A stretch of 23,451 nucleotides of DNA from a virus. This document shows, piece by piece, positions 1-6,291 of the stretch. Both the position numbers and the translations under genes were made by a program. Positions within the stretch are counted from its first letter, which is position 1. Every line of letters begins with the position of its first letter. The notes below the pieces were generated by a model. It did no database searches. It was not told the DNA's origin and worked only from the letters and a program-made list of their open reading frames with translations. Location of the stretch: the IMG/VR virus record IMGVR_UViG_3300023313_000029, positions 1-23,451 of that record, one strand, 5' to 3'.

Positions 1-46
1 GTTAATTTTGTGCTTTTTTGAACCCCTATACTGAGGCATAGCAGCA

Positions 47-106
47 TATAATTCTGTTTGAATCGAAATAACAGAATATAATTCTGTTTAATGAATTTTA
101 ACAGAA
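47..106. promoter_or_regulatory. tandem inverted-repeat operator-like sites with TATAAT boxes
   Basis: Two copies of TTCTGTT-N11-AACAGAA occur at 52-76 and 82-106, separated by 5 bases. The four half-sites alternate in orientation with a 30-bp overall period. TATAAT occurs twice (47-52 and 77-82), each time running into a TTCTGTT half-site, and the inner half-sites 70-76 and 82-88 also form a 7-bp hairpin around TATAA. This is the look of a promoter covered by a dimeric repressor, but I cannot find a convincing -35 box. It is not a LexA box, because the CTGT-to-ACAG gap is 13 rather than 8. A terminase-binding or replication role is an alternative. The remainder of 1-251 shows no gene, only a weak imperfect inverted repeat at 141-164 (GATCTAGA / TCTAGGATC). 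Confidence 0.5.
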
Positions 107-251
107 CATCAGTATATTGAAATATTAGCCATAGGGCATCGATCTAGAGCAGTTTCTAGGATCACTAATCAATAAACTCATTCCAAAAATTACCCAGAAG
201 AAAAAAGTCTATACTCTGAGTACGCATAAACAAAGGCTTCAAGGAGAGAAC

Positions 252-998
252 ATGGCTACGAAACCCAAAACTAAGACCAAGGCAAAGCCTAAAGCTAAGT
301 TATCTGATAGAGTTCAGCGCAGAAAGGTTAGAGAGACAAATTCTAAGGGTACTAAGGAAGAAGAAGAAAAGAAAGCTCAGAGACTATCAGACTTACTTAC
401 AGGTCAAGAGGCTAATAAGCCAGAGTATACGACATACGTCAATCCATATAACGATTCTATTGTTCTAGCTGATATATTGATACCAATTCGCCTAGACGAA
501 ACATACATTTTATTTGATGAAGATTTTGAATCAGAAATGATCCTCAAATACGATTTTAGTTATTTACCTTATACATACCAAATTTTATTAGGTGCTATAT
601 TAAAACGAACGAATCAAGTACCGTTTGTATTTCATCCTGATGTTATTGGCTCTTTGATGAAAGAAAAAGAAAATTCTAATTACTATAAGAAAACAGATAA
701 AGAAATAGAAACAGTCTATCGCAGAGAGTCAACCAAGAGTATTCGCAGAACAGAAGAATACAAACAGATGCAAAAAGATGTTGACCTTAATGATAACGCT
801 ATAAGAACAAAACGAAGTCTTGCTGTCAAAAACTTAGTCAATCTAGGATATGACAGATTAATGGTTCGTGACAAGATTGCTAAGATGATTGAAGAATGCG
901 GATCAGGTTTACTTGGTTTAACGCCAACACGCATAGCTGAAATTGTTGATGAAGAATTACAGAAAGATTTTAAAAACAGAAAACAAATGGTTAGATAG
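252..998 (+). CDS. unknown lysine-rich protein; weak candidate for small terminase subunit
   Basis: This is a 248-residue protein I do not recognise. The ATG follows a strong AAGGAGAG ribosome binding site. The first 50 residues are a basic, probably disordered stretch rich in Lys, Thr and Ala (about residues 4-16), then Glu/Lys-rich sequence. A mixed middle part (about 55-130) is followed by an alpha-helical, highly charged C-terminal half. The part from about residue 195 to 240 could hold a helix-turn-helix-like fold, but that is a guess. It is the first gene after the repeats at 47-106 and lies about 2.2 kb before the large terminase gene. Position, basic N-terminus and helical C-terminus would fit a small terminase subunit, but no family motif proves it. 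A regulatory DNA-binding protein is an equal alternative. Confidence 0.75.
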   Translation: MATKPKTKTKAKPKAKLSDRVQRRKVRETNSKGTKEEEEKKAQRLSDLLTGQEANKPEYTTYVNPYNDSIVLADILIPIRLDETYILFDEDFESEMILKYDFSYLPYTYQILLGAILKRTNQVPFVFHPDVIGSLMKEKENSNYYKKTDKEIETVYRRESTKSIRRTEEYKQMQKDVDLNDNAIRTKRSLAVKNLVNLGYDRLMVRDKIAKMIEECGSGLLGLTPTRIAEIVDEELQKDFKNRKQMVR

Positions 999-1027
999 TT
1001 GACTAATAAGTTATGATGTAGTATTAT
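999..1027 (+). promoter_or_regulatory. sigma70-type promoter
   Basis: TTGACT (999-1004) and TATTAT (1022-1027) are separated by exactly 17 bases, and each differs from the consensus at one position. The -35 box begins on the base after the stop codon of the preceding gene. Transcription would start near 1034, about 20 bases before the ATG at 1054, leaving room for the AAGGGG ribosome binding site. It probably drives the small-gene cluster and the DpdA-like gene. Confidence 0.7.
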
Positions 1028-1053
1028 ATAGCCTCTTAAATAAGGGGATATAA

Positions 1054-1281
1054 ATGGATACTAAAATTGATGCTGAACTGCATATTCAAATGATAAAATC
1101 TACTGTTGAAAAACTTGATGATTTTTCACAAGACGTTTTTGAATCTGCACACGATGAAATTAATACATTAGTGAGAAAGCTTACAGATACAACAAATGAA
1201 GATTATAAGTTTGTTGTTATGTCTGCACTGAGTATTGTGCATTTAGAAACTGCCATTAGATTAGAAAATGGATATAACTAA
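1054..1281 (+). CDS. small unknown acidic helical protein
   Basis: This is a 75-residue protein of unknown function. The ATG follows an AAGGGG ribosome binding site and the promoter at 999-1027, so it is probably the first gene of a short operon. The sequence is acidic and predicted helical throughout, with regularly spaced Leu/Ile/Val and no Cys, signal peptide or membrane segment, consistent with a small soluble helical bundle or a protein-binding factor. The next ATG directly abuts its stop codon, so the two genes are probably translationally coupled. Small early-region phage proteins of this kind often act on host factors, but nothing here shows which. Confidence 0.65.
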   Translation: MDTKIDAELHIQMIKSTVEKLDDFSQDVFESAHDEINTLVRKLTDTTNEDYKFVVMSALSIVHLETAIRLENGYN

Positions 1282-1572
1282 ATGAACTCTACACAATCAA
1301 CAAGTTTAATATTAAATGCAGGAATGAAAATTAGCGCTATCGAGCTTGCTGTCAAACAAATAGAAAATAGTGCTATTAATGAATATAAAAAACTATTATC
1401 AGAAAGTGAAAACTTTATTGAAATTGAATGCGTTGATCTATTAACAGAGCAAATTGACAGTAACGGATTGAGTAGATATTCAGTTAAAAATACTATTGCT
1501 GGTTTTGTTATGGTTCCAGATTTGGATGGTTTTTGGTCGCCTAACAATCAATTTACAGAAAGTATGATTTAA
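1282..1572 (+). CDS. small unknown protein
   Basis: This is a 96-residue unknown protein whose ATG immediately follows the TAA of the previous gene, so it probably depends on coupled translation; its own ribosome binding site is weak. Residues 1-60 look helical and acidic. The last 30 residues are less charged and contain aromatic and Pro residues (near PDLDGFWSPNNQ), like a small folded domain or a peptide that binds a partner. There is no membrane segment or recognised motif. A reading frame covers much of the opposite strand, but codon use, ribosome binding sites and gene direction favour the + strand. Confidence 0.6.
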   Translation: MNSTQSTSLILNAGMKISAIELAVKQIENSAINEYKKLLSESENFIEIECVDLLTEQIDSNGLSRYSVKNTIAGFVMVPDLDGFWSPNNQFTESMI

Positions 1573-1575
1573 ATT

Positions 1576-1779
1576 ATGGGTGTAAATAGGTTATGTTAGA
1601 TAATCATACATTATTTAATATCTTTAGTAGCGGTTGTTCGTTCTCATTGGAGAAAGCTTAAAGGTGATGTGTTTGGTAAAGACAGATCAGGTAATCGCAC
1701 CGTTAACGGTTATACCTTTGTTTGTTCATATAACAAAGGTAGCGGCACACAATTGAATAAGATCCGCAGAGTTAAATAA
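1576..1779 (+). pseudogene. small ORF broken by an in-frame TAG or lacking a normal start
   Basis: A frame ending at TAA 1777-1779 encodes a convincing, basic C-terminal part (from about 1639, containing GKDRSGNRTVNGYTFVCSYN). No ATG opens it. The ATG at 1576 is in this frame but meets TAG at 1597 after seven codons. GTG at 1669, with AAAGG four bases upstream, could start a 36-residue version. A separate ATG at 1593 in another frame gives 22 codons that would join this frame only by a +1 shift. The stop overlaps the next ATG as TAATG, which suggests an intact coupled gene once existed. I cannot tell whether this is a decayed gene, a sequence error, or a short gene starting at GTG. Confidence 0.35.
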
Positions 1780-1923
1780 TGAAAATATCAATCATTGATA
1801 TTTTGAGACAAGAAGATATTGATTATATAGACCATCTTGAGCTTGAAAATAAAAAACTTAAAATTGGAAAAAGAGTTAGAGCGTGTACATGATGTTCTAC
1901 AATCTTTGGATATAAATGAATAA
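1779..1923 (+). pseudogene. small coiled-coil ORF with an apparent +1 frameshift
   Basis: The ATG at 1779 overlaps the preceding stop. In its own frame it stops at TGA 1890-1892 after 37 codons, with an unconvincing basic tail. Moving one base forward near the A-run at 1860-1863 gives a smooth heptad-like continuation (LEKELERVHDVLQSLDINE) that ends at TAA 1921-1923. That stop overlaps the ATG of the next gene at 1916. The restored product would be about 47 residues, acidic and coiled-coil-like, as expected for a small oligomerising protein. The simplest reading is one extra A, either a real mutation or a sequence error in a homopolymer; a programmed +1 shift is possible but less likely. Function unknown. 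Confidence 0.45.
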
Positions 1924-2122
1924 ACGCAAGTTACAGGAATATTTCATGCTAGTAAAAAGTGAATGGGAAATTAAAGTCGAAGAATCTCGAATTAATTTAT
2001 GGTTAGTAACAACAACAGTAGGTAAGTTTGTTTGTAAAAAAATTAAAGGTGTATTTTTCGTTAAAGATTGCAAAGATCAATTACCAGTTCAGGGAACAGT
2101 ATTATACAATGAACAACTCTAA
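1916..2122 (+). CDS. small unknown protein
   Basis: This is a 68-residue basic protein of unknown function. Its ATG overlaps the TAA of the preceding frameshifted ORF, and its own stop lies 11 bases inside the following DpdA-like gene, so it sits in a tightly coupled chain. The N-terminus is helical and charged. The middle (about residues 22-50) has alternating hydrophobic residues typical of beta strands, including one Cys each side of a Lys/Ile-rich turn. No motif was recognised. Its close overlap with the DpdA-like gene suggests co-expression, but a role in DNA modification is only a possibility. Confidence 0.5.
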   Translation: MNKRKLQEYFMLVKSEWEIKVEESRINLWLVTTTVGKFVCKKIKGVFFVKDCKDQLPVQGTVLYNEQL

Positions 2123-2885
2123 TGTGGTAGTTCATTATCACGGTACGCCTATTTGGGGAAATAAAGGAGAAGTCCATCAACACGCAGTTAGTAAAGCTGG
2201 TGCATTTGTTTCTTATGCCAGACCAGACCAGATGAAACAAAGCTTAAAGTATGCTAATAGTGTAGCTATAGATAATGGCGCGTTTAGTGCTTGGAAACGC
2301 GGATTAAAGATTAATTGGGTTGATTTTTATACGTGGTTAATGCACTTTTATTTCCACCCAAAGATGGATTTTTTTATTATTCCTGATGATATAGAGGGTA
2401 GCGAAGAAGTTAATAACAATTTGATAAACTCTGTTCCAACAATGTTTAAAGAAAAGTCTGTACCTGTATGGCATTTACACGAATCTCTTGATAAGCTTGA
2501 TTGGTTATGTAGTAGCTTTGATCGTATTGCTCTTGGATCGAGTGGTGATTATGCAACTATCCGTACTAAAGCATGGCATGGTCGTATGATTGAAGCTTTT
2601 GTATTGATAAAAGAACAGAATTACAAAACCAAAATTCATGGTCTAAGAATGTTAGATGGGCGCATATTAGGTAATTATCCGTTAACTAGTGCTGATAGTA
2701 CCAACCTAGCGTGTAATATTCCAAAGTATAAAGTTAAATATCCTAAAATTGGTAGTCATATTTTAGAGAGAATTCCATTCACACAAGAAGATAAAAATGA
2801 ATTATTGTTACATAGATGTGCTTGCTTGAAAGGAGCTATAGAAAGTGTTTTACCACCAACTTTGATTGAGTGGAATGTATCATAA
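2109..2885 (+). CDS. dpdA: DpdA/TGT-like 7-deazaguanine DNA transglycosylase
   Basis: This 258-residue protein resembles phage DpdA proteins, relatives of tRNA-guanine transglycosylase (TGT) that swap guanine in DNA for a 7-deazaguanine such as preQ0. Seen in the sequence: a barrel-like strand/helix pattern with AIDNGAFSAW (Asp55, where TGT has its DSGGFQ motif), FFIIPDDIEG (90-97), WHLHES (121-126), IALGSSG (140-146, like the TGT glycine-rich base pocket) and LTSADSTNL (Asp196, where TGT has its nucleophilic Asp). The full TGT zinc site is not obvious; only a C-terminal CxC is present. The ATG at 2109 is preferred to an upstream TTG because AGGGAA lies 12 bases before it and the overlap with the previous gene is then short. 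No preQ0 synthesis genes are in the window, so the base must come from the host or from genes elsewhere. The subfamily and the exact base are not determined. The assignment is from remembered motif patterns. Confidence 0.6.
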   Translation: MNNSNVVVHYHGTPIWGNKGEVHQHAVSKAGAFVSYARPDQMKQSLKYANSVAIDNGAFSAWKRGLKINWVDFYTWLMHFYFHPKMDFFIIPDDIEGSEEVNNNLINSVPTMFKEKSVPVWHLHESLDKLDWLCSSFDRIALGSSGDYATIRTKAWHGRMIEAFVLIKEQNYKTKIHGLRMLDGRILGNYPLTSADSTNLACNIPKYKVKYPKIGSHILERIPFTQEDKNELLLHRCACLKGAIESVLPPTLIEWNVS

Positions 2886-2911
2886 TCAATTGTTTTGATT
2901 ATGATACATTC
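2873..2911 (+). terminator. 17-bp perfect hairpin at the end of the DpdA-like gene
   Basis: GAATGTATCATAATCAA (2873-2889) and its exact reverse complement (2895-2911) flank a 5-base loop, TTGTT. The stem includes the last codons and stop of the DpdA-like gene. There is no T-run after it, so it is not a classical intrinsic terminator, although so stable a stem could still stop transcription or protect an mRNA end. Its right arm runs into the first TTCTAAG motif of the neighbouring array, so it may instead belong to that DNA element. Confidence 0.5.
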
Positions 2912-3192
2912 TAAGCTCCACATAACCCTCTCTAAGCTCTTAAAATCTAAAAGTAATACCCTAGGTAGGGTTTAAGATTTTAACGCCTTAGAATCGCTTG
3001 TACGAACTCTAATCGGTATATAATAGATACAAGCAATTAAACATATATAACATTCTATCATACCAAATAACAACTCATATATCCATTCTAAGCTCCACAT
3101 AACCACTTCTAAGGCGTTAAAACCTTTAAAAGGTACAAACACCTTATGGATATATTTTAAGCCCTTAGAATGGCAACCACACGCTTAGAATA
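2907..3192. repeat. duplicated two-fold-symmetric TTCTAAG array; candidate packaging (cos/pac) site
   Basis: TTCTAAG or its complement occurs six times, with one near copy: + at 2909, 2930 (CTCTAAG), 3086 and 3107; - at 2987, 3164 and 3184. Neighbouring copies are spaced 20-21 bp, two helical turns. Four carry an extension TTCTAAG-N3-TTAAAA, arranged as two facing pairs (2930-2945 with 2978-2993; 3107-3122 with 3155-3170). 2978-2993 is the exact reverse complement of 3107-3122. A 21-bp identical direct repeat starts at 2907 and at 3084, and the whole module repeats every 177 bp. An inner palindrome ACCCTA-GG-TAGGGT lies at 2958-2971. The array fills the gene-free gap 2886-3207 before the large terminase gene. 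Phased protein binding is likely; a cos/pac role is inferred from position. Confidence 0.7.
2996..3024 (+). promoter_or_regulatory. possible promoter for the packaging and structural operon
   Basis: A perfect TATAAT lies at 3019-3024, between the two array modules. The best -35 options are weak (GCTTGT 2996-3001 at 17-bp spacing, or TTGTAC 2998-3003 at 15 bp). GCTTGTA (2996-3002) and TACAAGC (3028-3034) form an inverted repeat around it that could be an operator. If it is active, transcripts would pass through the second module and start the large terminase operon. Confidence 0.35.
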
Positions 3193-3207
3193 CAAACAAG
3201 GAGGTCT

Positions 3208-4956
3208 ATGTCATTTCATAAAAAAATCAAGAATATAGACCTAGAAGAATACAACCATAATATACAAGAATATGATCAGTCATGGCAATCATGTGATCAG
3301 TACGCATATAACGTATTAACAGAAAAAATAATAACAAATAAACACGTTAAAATGACTTGTGCTAGGTATATTTATGATAGAACTCGACAAGATTTAGAAT
3401 TCAGAACAGAAGAAATAACCCAAGCAATAAAATTCACTAATTTACTAAAACACATCAAAGGTCCAATTTCAGGACAACCAATGCTATTGCAACAATGGCA
3501 AATATTTATTATTGGTAATTTATTAGGATTTTATTTTGTAGCTGGTGATAGAAATGGTGAAAGACGTTTCAATAAAGCGCTATGTTTAGTTGCCCGTGGT
3601 AATTCAAAAACTACATTATCTGCGGTGTTGTCATTATTATTTATGACAAACAGCCCAAACGGTAGCCCAAGTGTATTTTCAGCAGCAAGAACAAGGTCAC
3701 AAGCAGCCCTATCATTCCAAGATACTAAAAAAATGATAGCTGGTGCTGATTTTAGCCTGAGTTCATTATTTAATATACAAGCGCATGAAATTCATGGTGT
3801 TGTTAATGATAGTTTATTCAGACCATTAGCATCCGAAGCACAATCAGTTGATGGTTTACGTTCAGCACTGAATGTTGTTGATGAATTAGCAAGCCACCAT
3901 AACGGTGAAATGCTGTCAACCTTAATTACAGGCACATCAGCAACCAAAGATCCACTTACATTCTGTATATCAACTGCTGGTATTCAATTAGATGGTGTTT
4001 GTATACACGAAAGAAATCTATGCAGAGATATTAATGCTGGTATTGAAATTGAAGATTCACAATTTGGTATTGAATATTGTATTGATGAAGAAGATGAATG
4101 GGATGATGAAACTCATTGGTGTAAAGCCAATCCATCATTAGGTCATGCAGTTAACATTAATAGTTTACGTTCAGAATTAGCCAGAGCCAGACAAACATCA
4201 GTTAACAAAACATCATTCAAAACAAAATACTTAAATGTATTCGTAAACACAAATGACTCACCATTTTTAGATATTGAAGATACTCAAAAATGTGCTAAGT
4301 CATTAGATATTAGGGATTATTTTGGTAGAGAATGCAGTTTAGGATTAGATTTAGCACAACGGTTTGATTTAGCCTCACTCGCATTATTATTCCCAGAAGA
4401 TGATGGTTCAATGACAGTATTTTTAAGGAATTATTGTGCAAGAGGCGCAATGAAAAAACTAACAGCCGCGAAATATGAGATGTATAACCAGTGGGAAGAA
4501 GATGGTTGTTTAATTGTGACTAATGGAAACTCTACTGATTTTGAATACATTAAAGATGATATTCGTTTTGCTGCCAAAAATTTTAACTTAAAAATGTGCG
4601 GTTATGATCCGTATGCTGGCAGCCAATTAGCCATTGACCTTGAATCTGAGGGCATTGAAATGGTTGAAGTCAGACAAGGTTATGCACAACTATCAGAACC
4701 AGCAAAATTACTACAAACTTTAGTATCAGATGAAAAATTTAACTATGACGAAACAGATAAATGTTTTGAATGGTGTGTTTCTAATTCATCAACCACAGAA
4801 GATAAAAATGGAAACATAAAAGTTCATAAATCTATTGATAAACCACACGATAAAGTTGATGCAGTTGTAGCCATAATTACAGGCTTAAATCCTGAATCAC
4901 TTAGAACCCCAAAAACCAAAGATCCTTACCATGAGCGCGGTATGATAACAATATAG
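3208..4956 (+). CDS. terL: terminase large subunit (TerL)
   Basis: This 582-residue protein is the phage DNA-packaging motor: an ATPase that pumps DNA through the portal and a nuclease that cuts the concatemer. The N-terminal ATPase has a Walker A variant ARGNSKTT (residues 129-136) and a Walker B LNVVDE (221-226, with Asp225 and Glu226). The C-terminal RNase H-like nuclease shows acidic residues at Asp381 (in GLDLAQRFDLAS), Asp467 (in GYDPYAG) and Asp551 (in HDKVDAVV), as expected for metal binding. Length and motif order match the HK97-type TerL family. The AAGGAGG ribosome binding site ends only three bases before the ATG, unusually close. It is the first gene after the TTCTAAG array and nine bases before the portal gene, so the two are probably co-transcribed. 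Confidence 0.95.
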   Translation: MSFHKKIKNIDLEEYNHNIQEYDQSWQSCDQYAYNVLTEKIITNKHVKMTCARYIYDRTRQDLEFRTEEITQAIKFTNLLKHIKGPISGQPMLLQQWQIFIIGNLLGFYFVAGDRNGERRFNKALCLVARGNSKTTLSAVLSLLFMTNSPNGSPSVFSAARTRSQAALSFQDTKKMIAGADFSLSSLFNIQAHEIHGVVNDSLFRPLASEAQSVDGLRSALNVVDELASHHNGEMLSTLITGTSATKDPLTFCISTAGIQLDGVCIHERNLCRDINAGIEIEDSQFGIEYCIDEEDEWDDETHWCKANPSLGHAVNINSLRSELARARQTSVNKTSFKTKYLNVFVNTNDSPFLDIEDTQKCAKSLDIRDYFGRECSLGLDLAQRFDLASLALLFPEDDGSMTVFLRNYCARGAMKKLTAAKYEMYNQWEEDGCLIVTNGNSTDFEYIKDDIRFAAKNFNLKMCGYDPYAGSQLAIDLESEGIEMVEVRQGYAQLSEPAKLLQTLVSDEKFNYDETDKCFEWCVSNSSTTEDKNGNIKVHKSIDKPHDKVDAVVAIITGLNPESLRTPKTKDPYHERGMITI

Positions 4957-4965
4957 GAGTTATTA

Positions 4966-6291
4966 ATGGGAATAAAGAACTGGATTGTTAAAAAGTTCGA
5001 CACTAAAATTAGCTCACTAAAATTAGAAGAAAAATACAATCCATATTCAGATAGCTCCTTTTTCGGTCAATCATTTTCGCAAACCTTTGCTGGTGTAGAT
5101 GTTAACGCATCTACGGCAATAATGCACCAAGATGTATACACTTGTATACGGATCAAAAGTGAAGCTGTTGGTCAATTACCAATGACATTATTTCGTAATG
5201 CTAACGGTAAAAGAGAAAAAATTACATCAGGTCGAGAATTTAAAATATTCACCCAAAGACCAAATGCTTACCAAACATGGCAAGAGCTAAATGAAATGTA
5301 TGTTACTACAATGGAATTGCGAGGTAACTTTTATGCAGAGATTAAGCGTAATTCATTTGGTAATGTATATGAAATAGCACCATTTCGTTATCAAGATAAT
5401 ATATCAGTCAATATGAACTCGTTAGGTCAAGTGTATTACACGTACTCAACGAATGACAACAAGTCTGGTCAAAGTATAAGAACATACCAAAACAACCAAA
5501 TATTACATATTAAAAATAACTCATTAGATGGTTATCGTGGTATGTCACCAATATCATATACAGCTAAATCTATTGCTGGTGCTATTGCTGGTGAAAAACA
5601 TGCTAATTCATTATTTGAAAACGGTGCAAAACCATCAGGTGTATTAACTACTGATGAATCGTTTGGTGATGATTTTGAAGCAGTAGAAAGATTGCGTAAA
5701 AATTGGAATGATATGCACTCAGGCTCTAATAATACAGGTAAAACTGCAATATTAGAAAATGGTATGACATATAAACCAATTCAAATGTCTGCTGTTGATA
5801 CTCAATTATTAGAACAAAGAAAACTTTCAAGAGAGCAAATTTCTTCTATATTTCGTGTACCAATTCAAATGCTTAACGCTGCATCAGGATTGAAATACAA
5901 CACAATAGAACAAACCAACATTGCATTTTTCCGTGACTCATTAATGCCATTAGTCACCAAACTAGAAAATGCTATATCCCCATTATTACCCGATAGCCAT
6001 GAAATCAAATTAGATCAATCTCAATTTGTACGTGGCGATAGAACAACACAAGTGTCCAACGTCAAAACTGAAATTCAAATGGGTACGTTATCCATTAATG
6101 AGGGCAGAGTTGAACTTGGATATGAACCTATTGATGGTGGTGATGTTTATGTTGTTGCAACAAACAATGCAACGTATGGCACTTGGGATAAATTAGATGA
6201 AATTCAGCAAGCTAATAATGGAAATTTAGCACAAACCAACATCAGCCCACAGGACTCCAATACTGACCCAAATAATAAAGAGAATCAATGA
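4966..6291 (+). CDS. portal protein, HK97 family
   Basis: This 441-residue portal protein forms the twelve-subunit ring at one capsid vertex through which DNA enters and leaves and to which the neck attaches. Typical HK97-portal segments are seen in order: VYTCIRIKSEAVGQLPM (about 47-63), a Pro/Asn NAYQTWQEL segment, GYRGMSPI (about 190) with the following helix rich in Ala and Gly, and LSREQISSIFRVP (about 286-298), followed by a long stem/crown helix. The last 30 residues are Asn/Gln-rich and probably disordered. The ATG follows AGGAGTTATTA. Its stop overlaps the protease start as ATGA, which indicates coupled translation. Confidence 0.95.
   Translation: MGIKNWIVKKFDTKISSLKLEEKYNPYSDSSFFGQSFSQTFAGVDVNASTAIMHQDVYTCIRIKSEAVGQLPMTLFRNANGKREKITSGREFKIFTQRPNAYQTWQELNEMYVTTMELRGNFYAEIKRNSFGNVYEIAPFRYQDNISVNMNSLGQVYYTYSTNDNKSGQSIRTYQNNQILHIKNNSLDGYRGMSPISYTAKSIAGAIAGEKHANSLFENGAKPSGVLTTDESFGDDFEAVERLRKNWNDMHSGSNNTGKTAILENGMTYKPIQMSAVDTQLLEQRKLSREQISSIFRVPIQMLNAASGLKYNTIEQTNIAFFRDSLMPLVTKLENAISPLLPDSHEIKLDQSQFVRGDRTTQVSNVKTEIQMGTLSINEGRVELGYEPIDGGDVYVVATNNATYGTWDKLDEIQQANNGNLAQTNISPQDSNTDPNNKENQ

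Noticed and set aside
47-106. LexA (SOS) boxes
   Set aside because: CTGT and ACAG are separated by 13 bases instead of 8 and the flanks do not match.
1454-1482. TTGACA with TATTCA at 17 bases
   Set aside because: It lies inside a gene and the -10 box matches at only about half of the positions; no following gene needs it.
1278-1547. Open frame on the minus strand across the small unknown gene
   Set aside because: It mirrors the + strand gene at 1282-1572, has no good ribosome binding site and opposes every other gene in the window.
2028-2108. TTG start extending the DpdA-like protein by 27 residues
   Set aside because: The extra part overlaps the previous gene almost completely, lacks a good ribosome binding site and does not resemble the family start; ATG 2109 fits better.
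2907-3192. CRISPR-like array
   Set aside because: The motifs are short, occur in both orientations and lack regular unique spacers; they form paired inverted sites instead.
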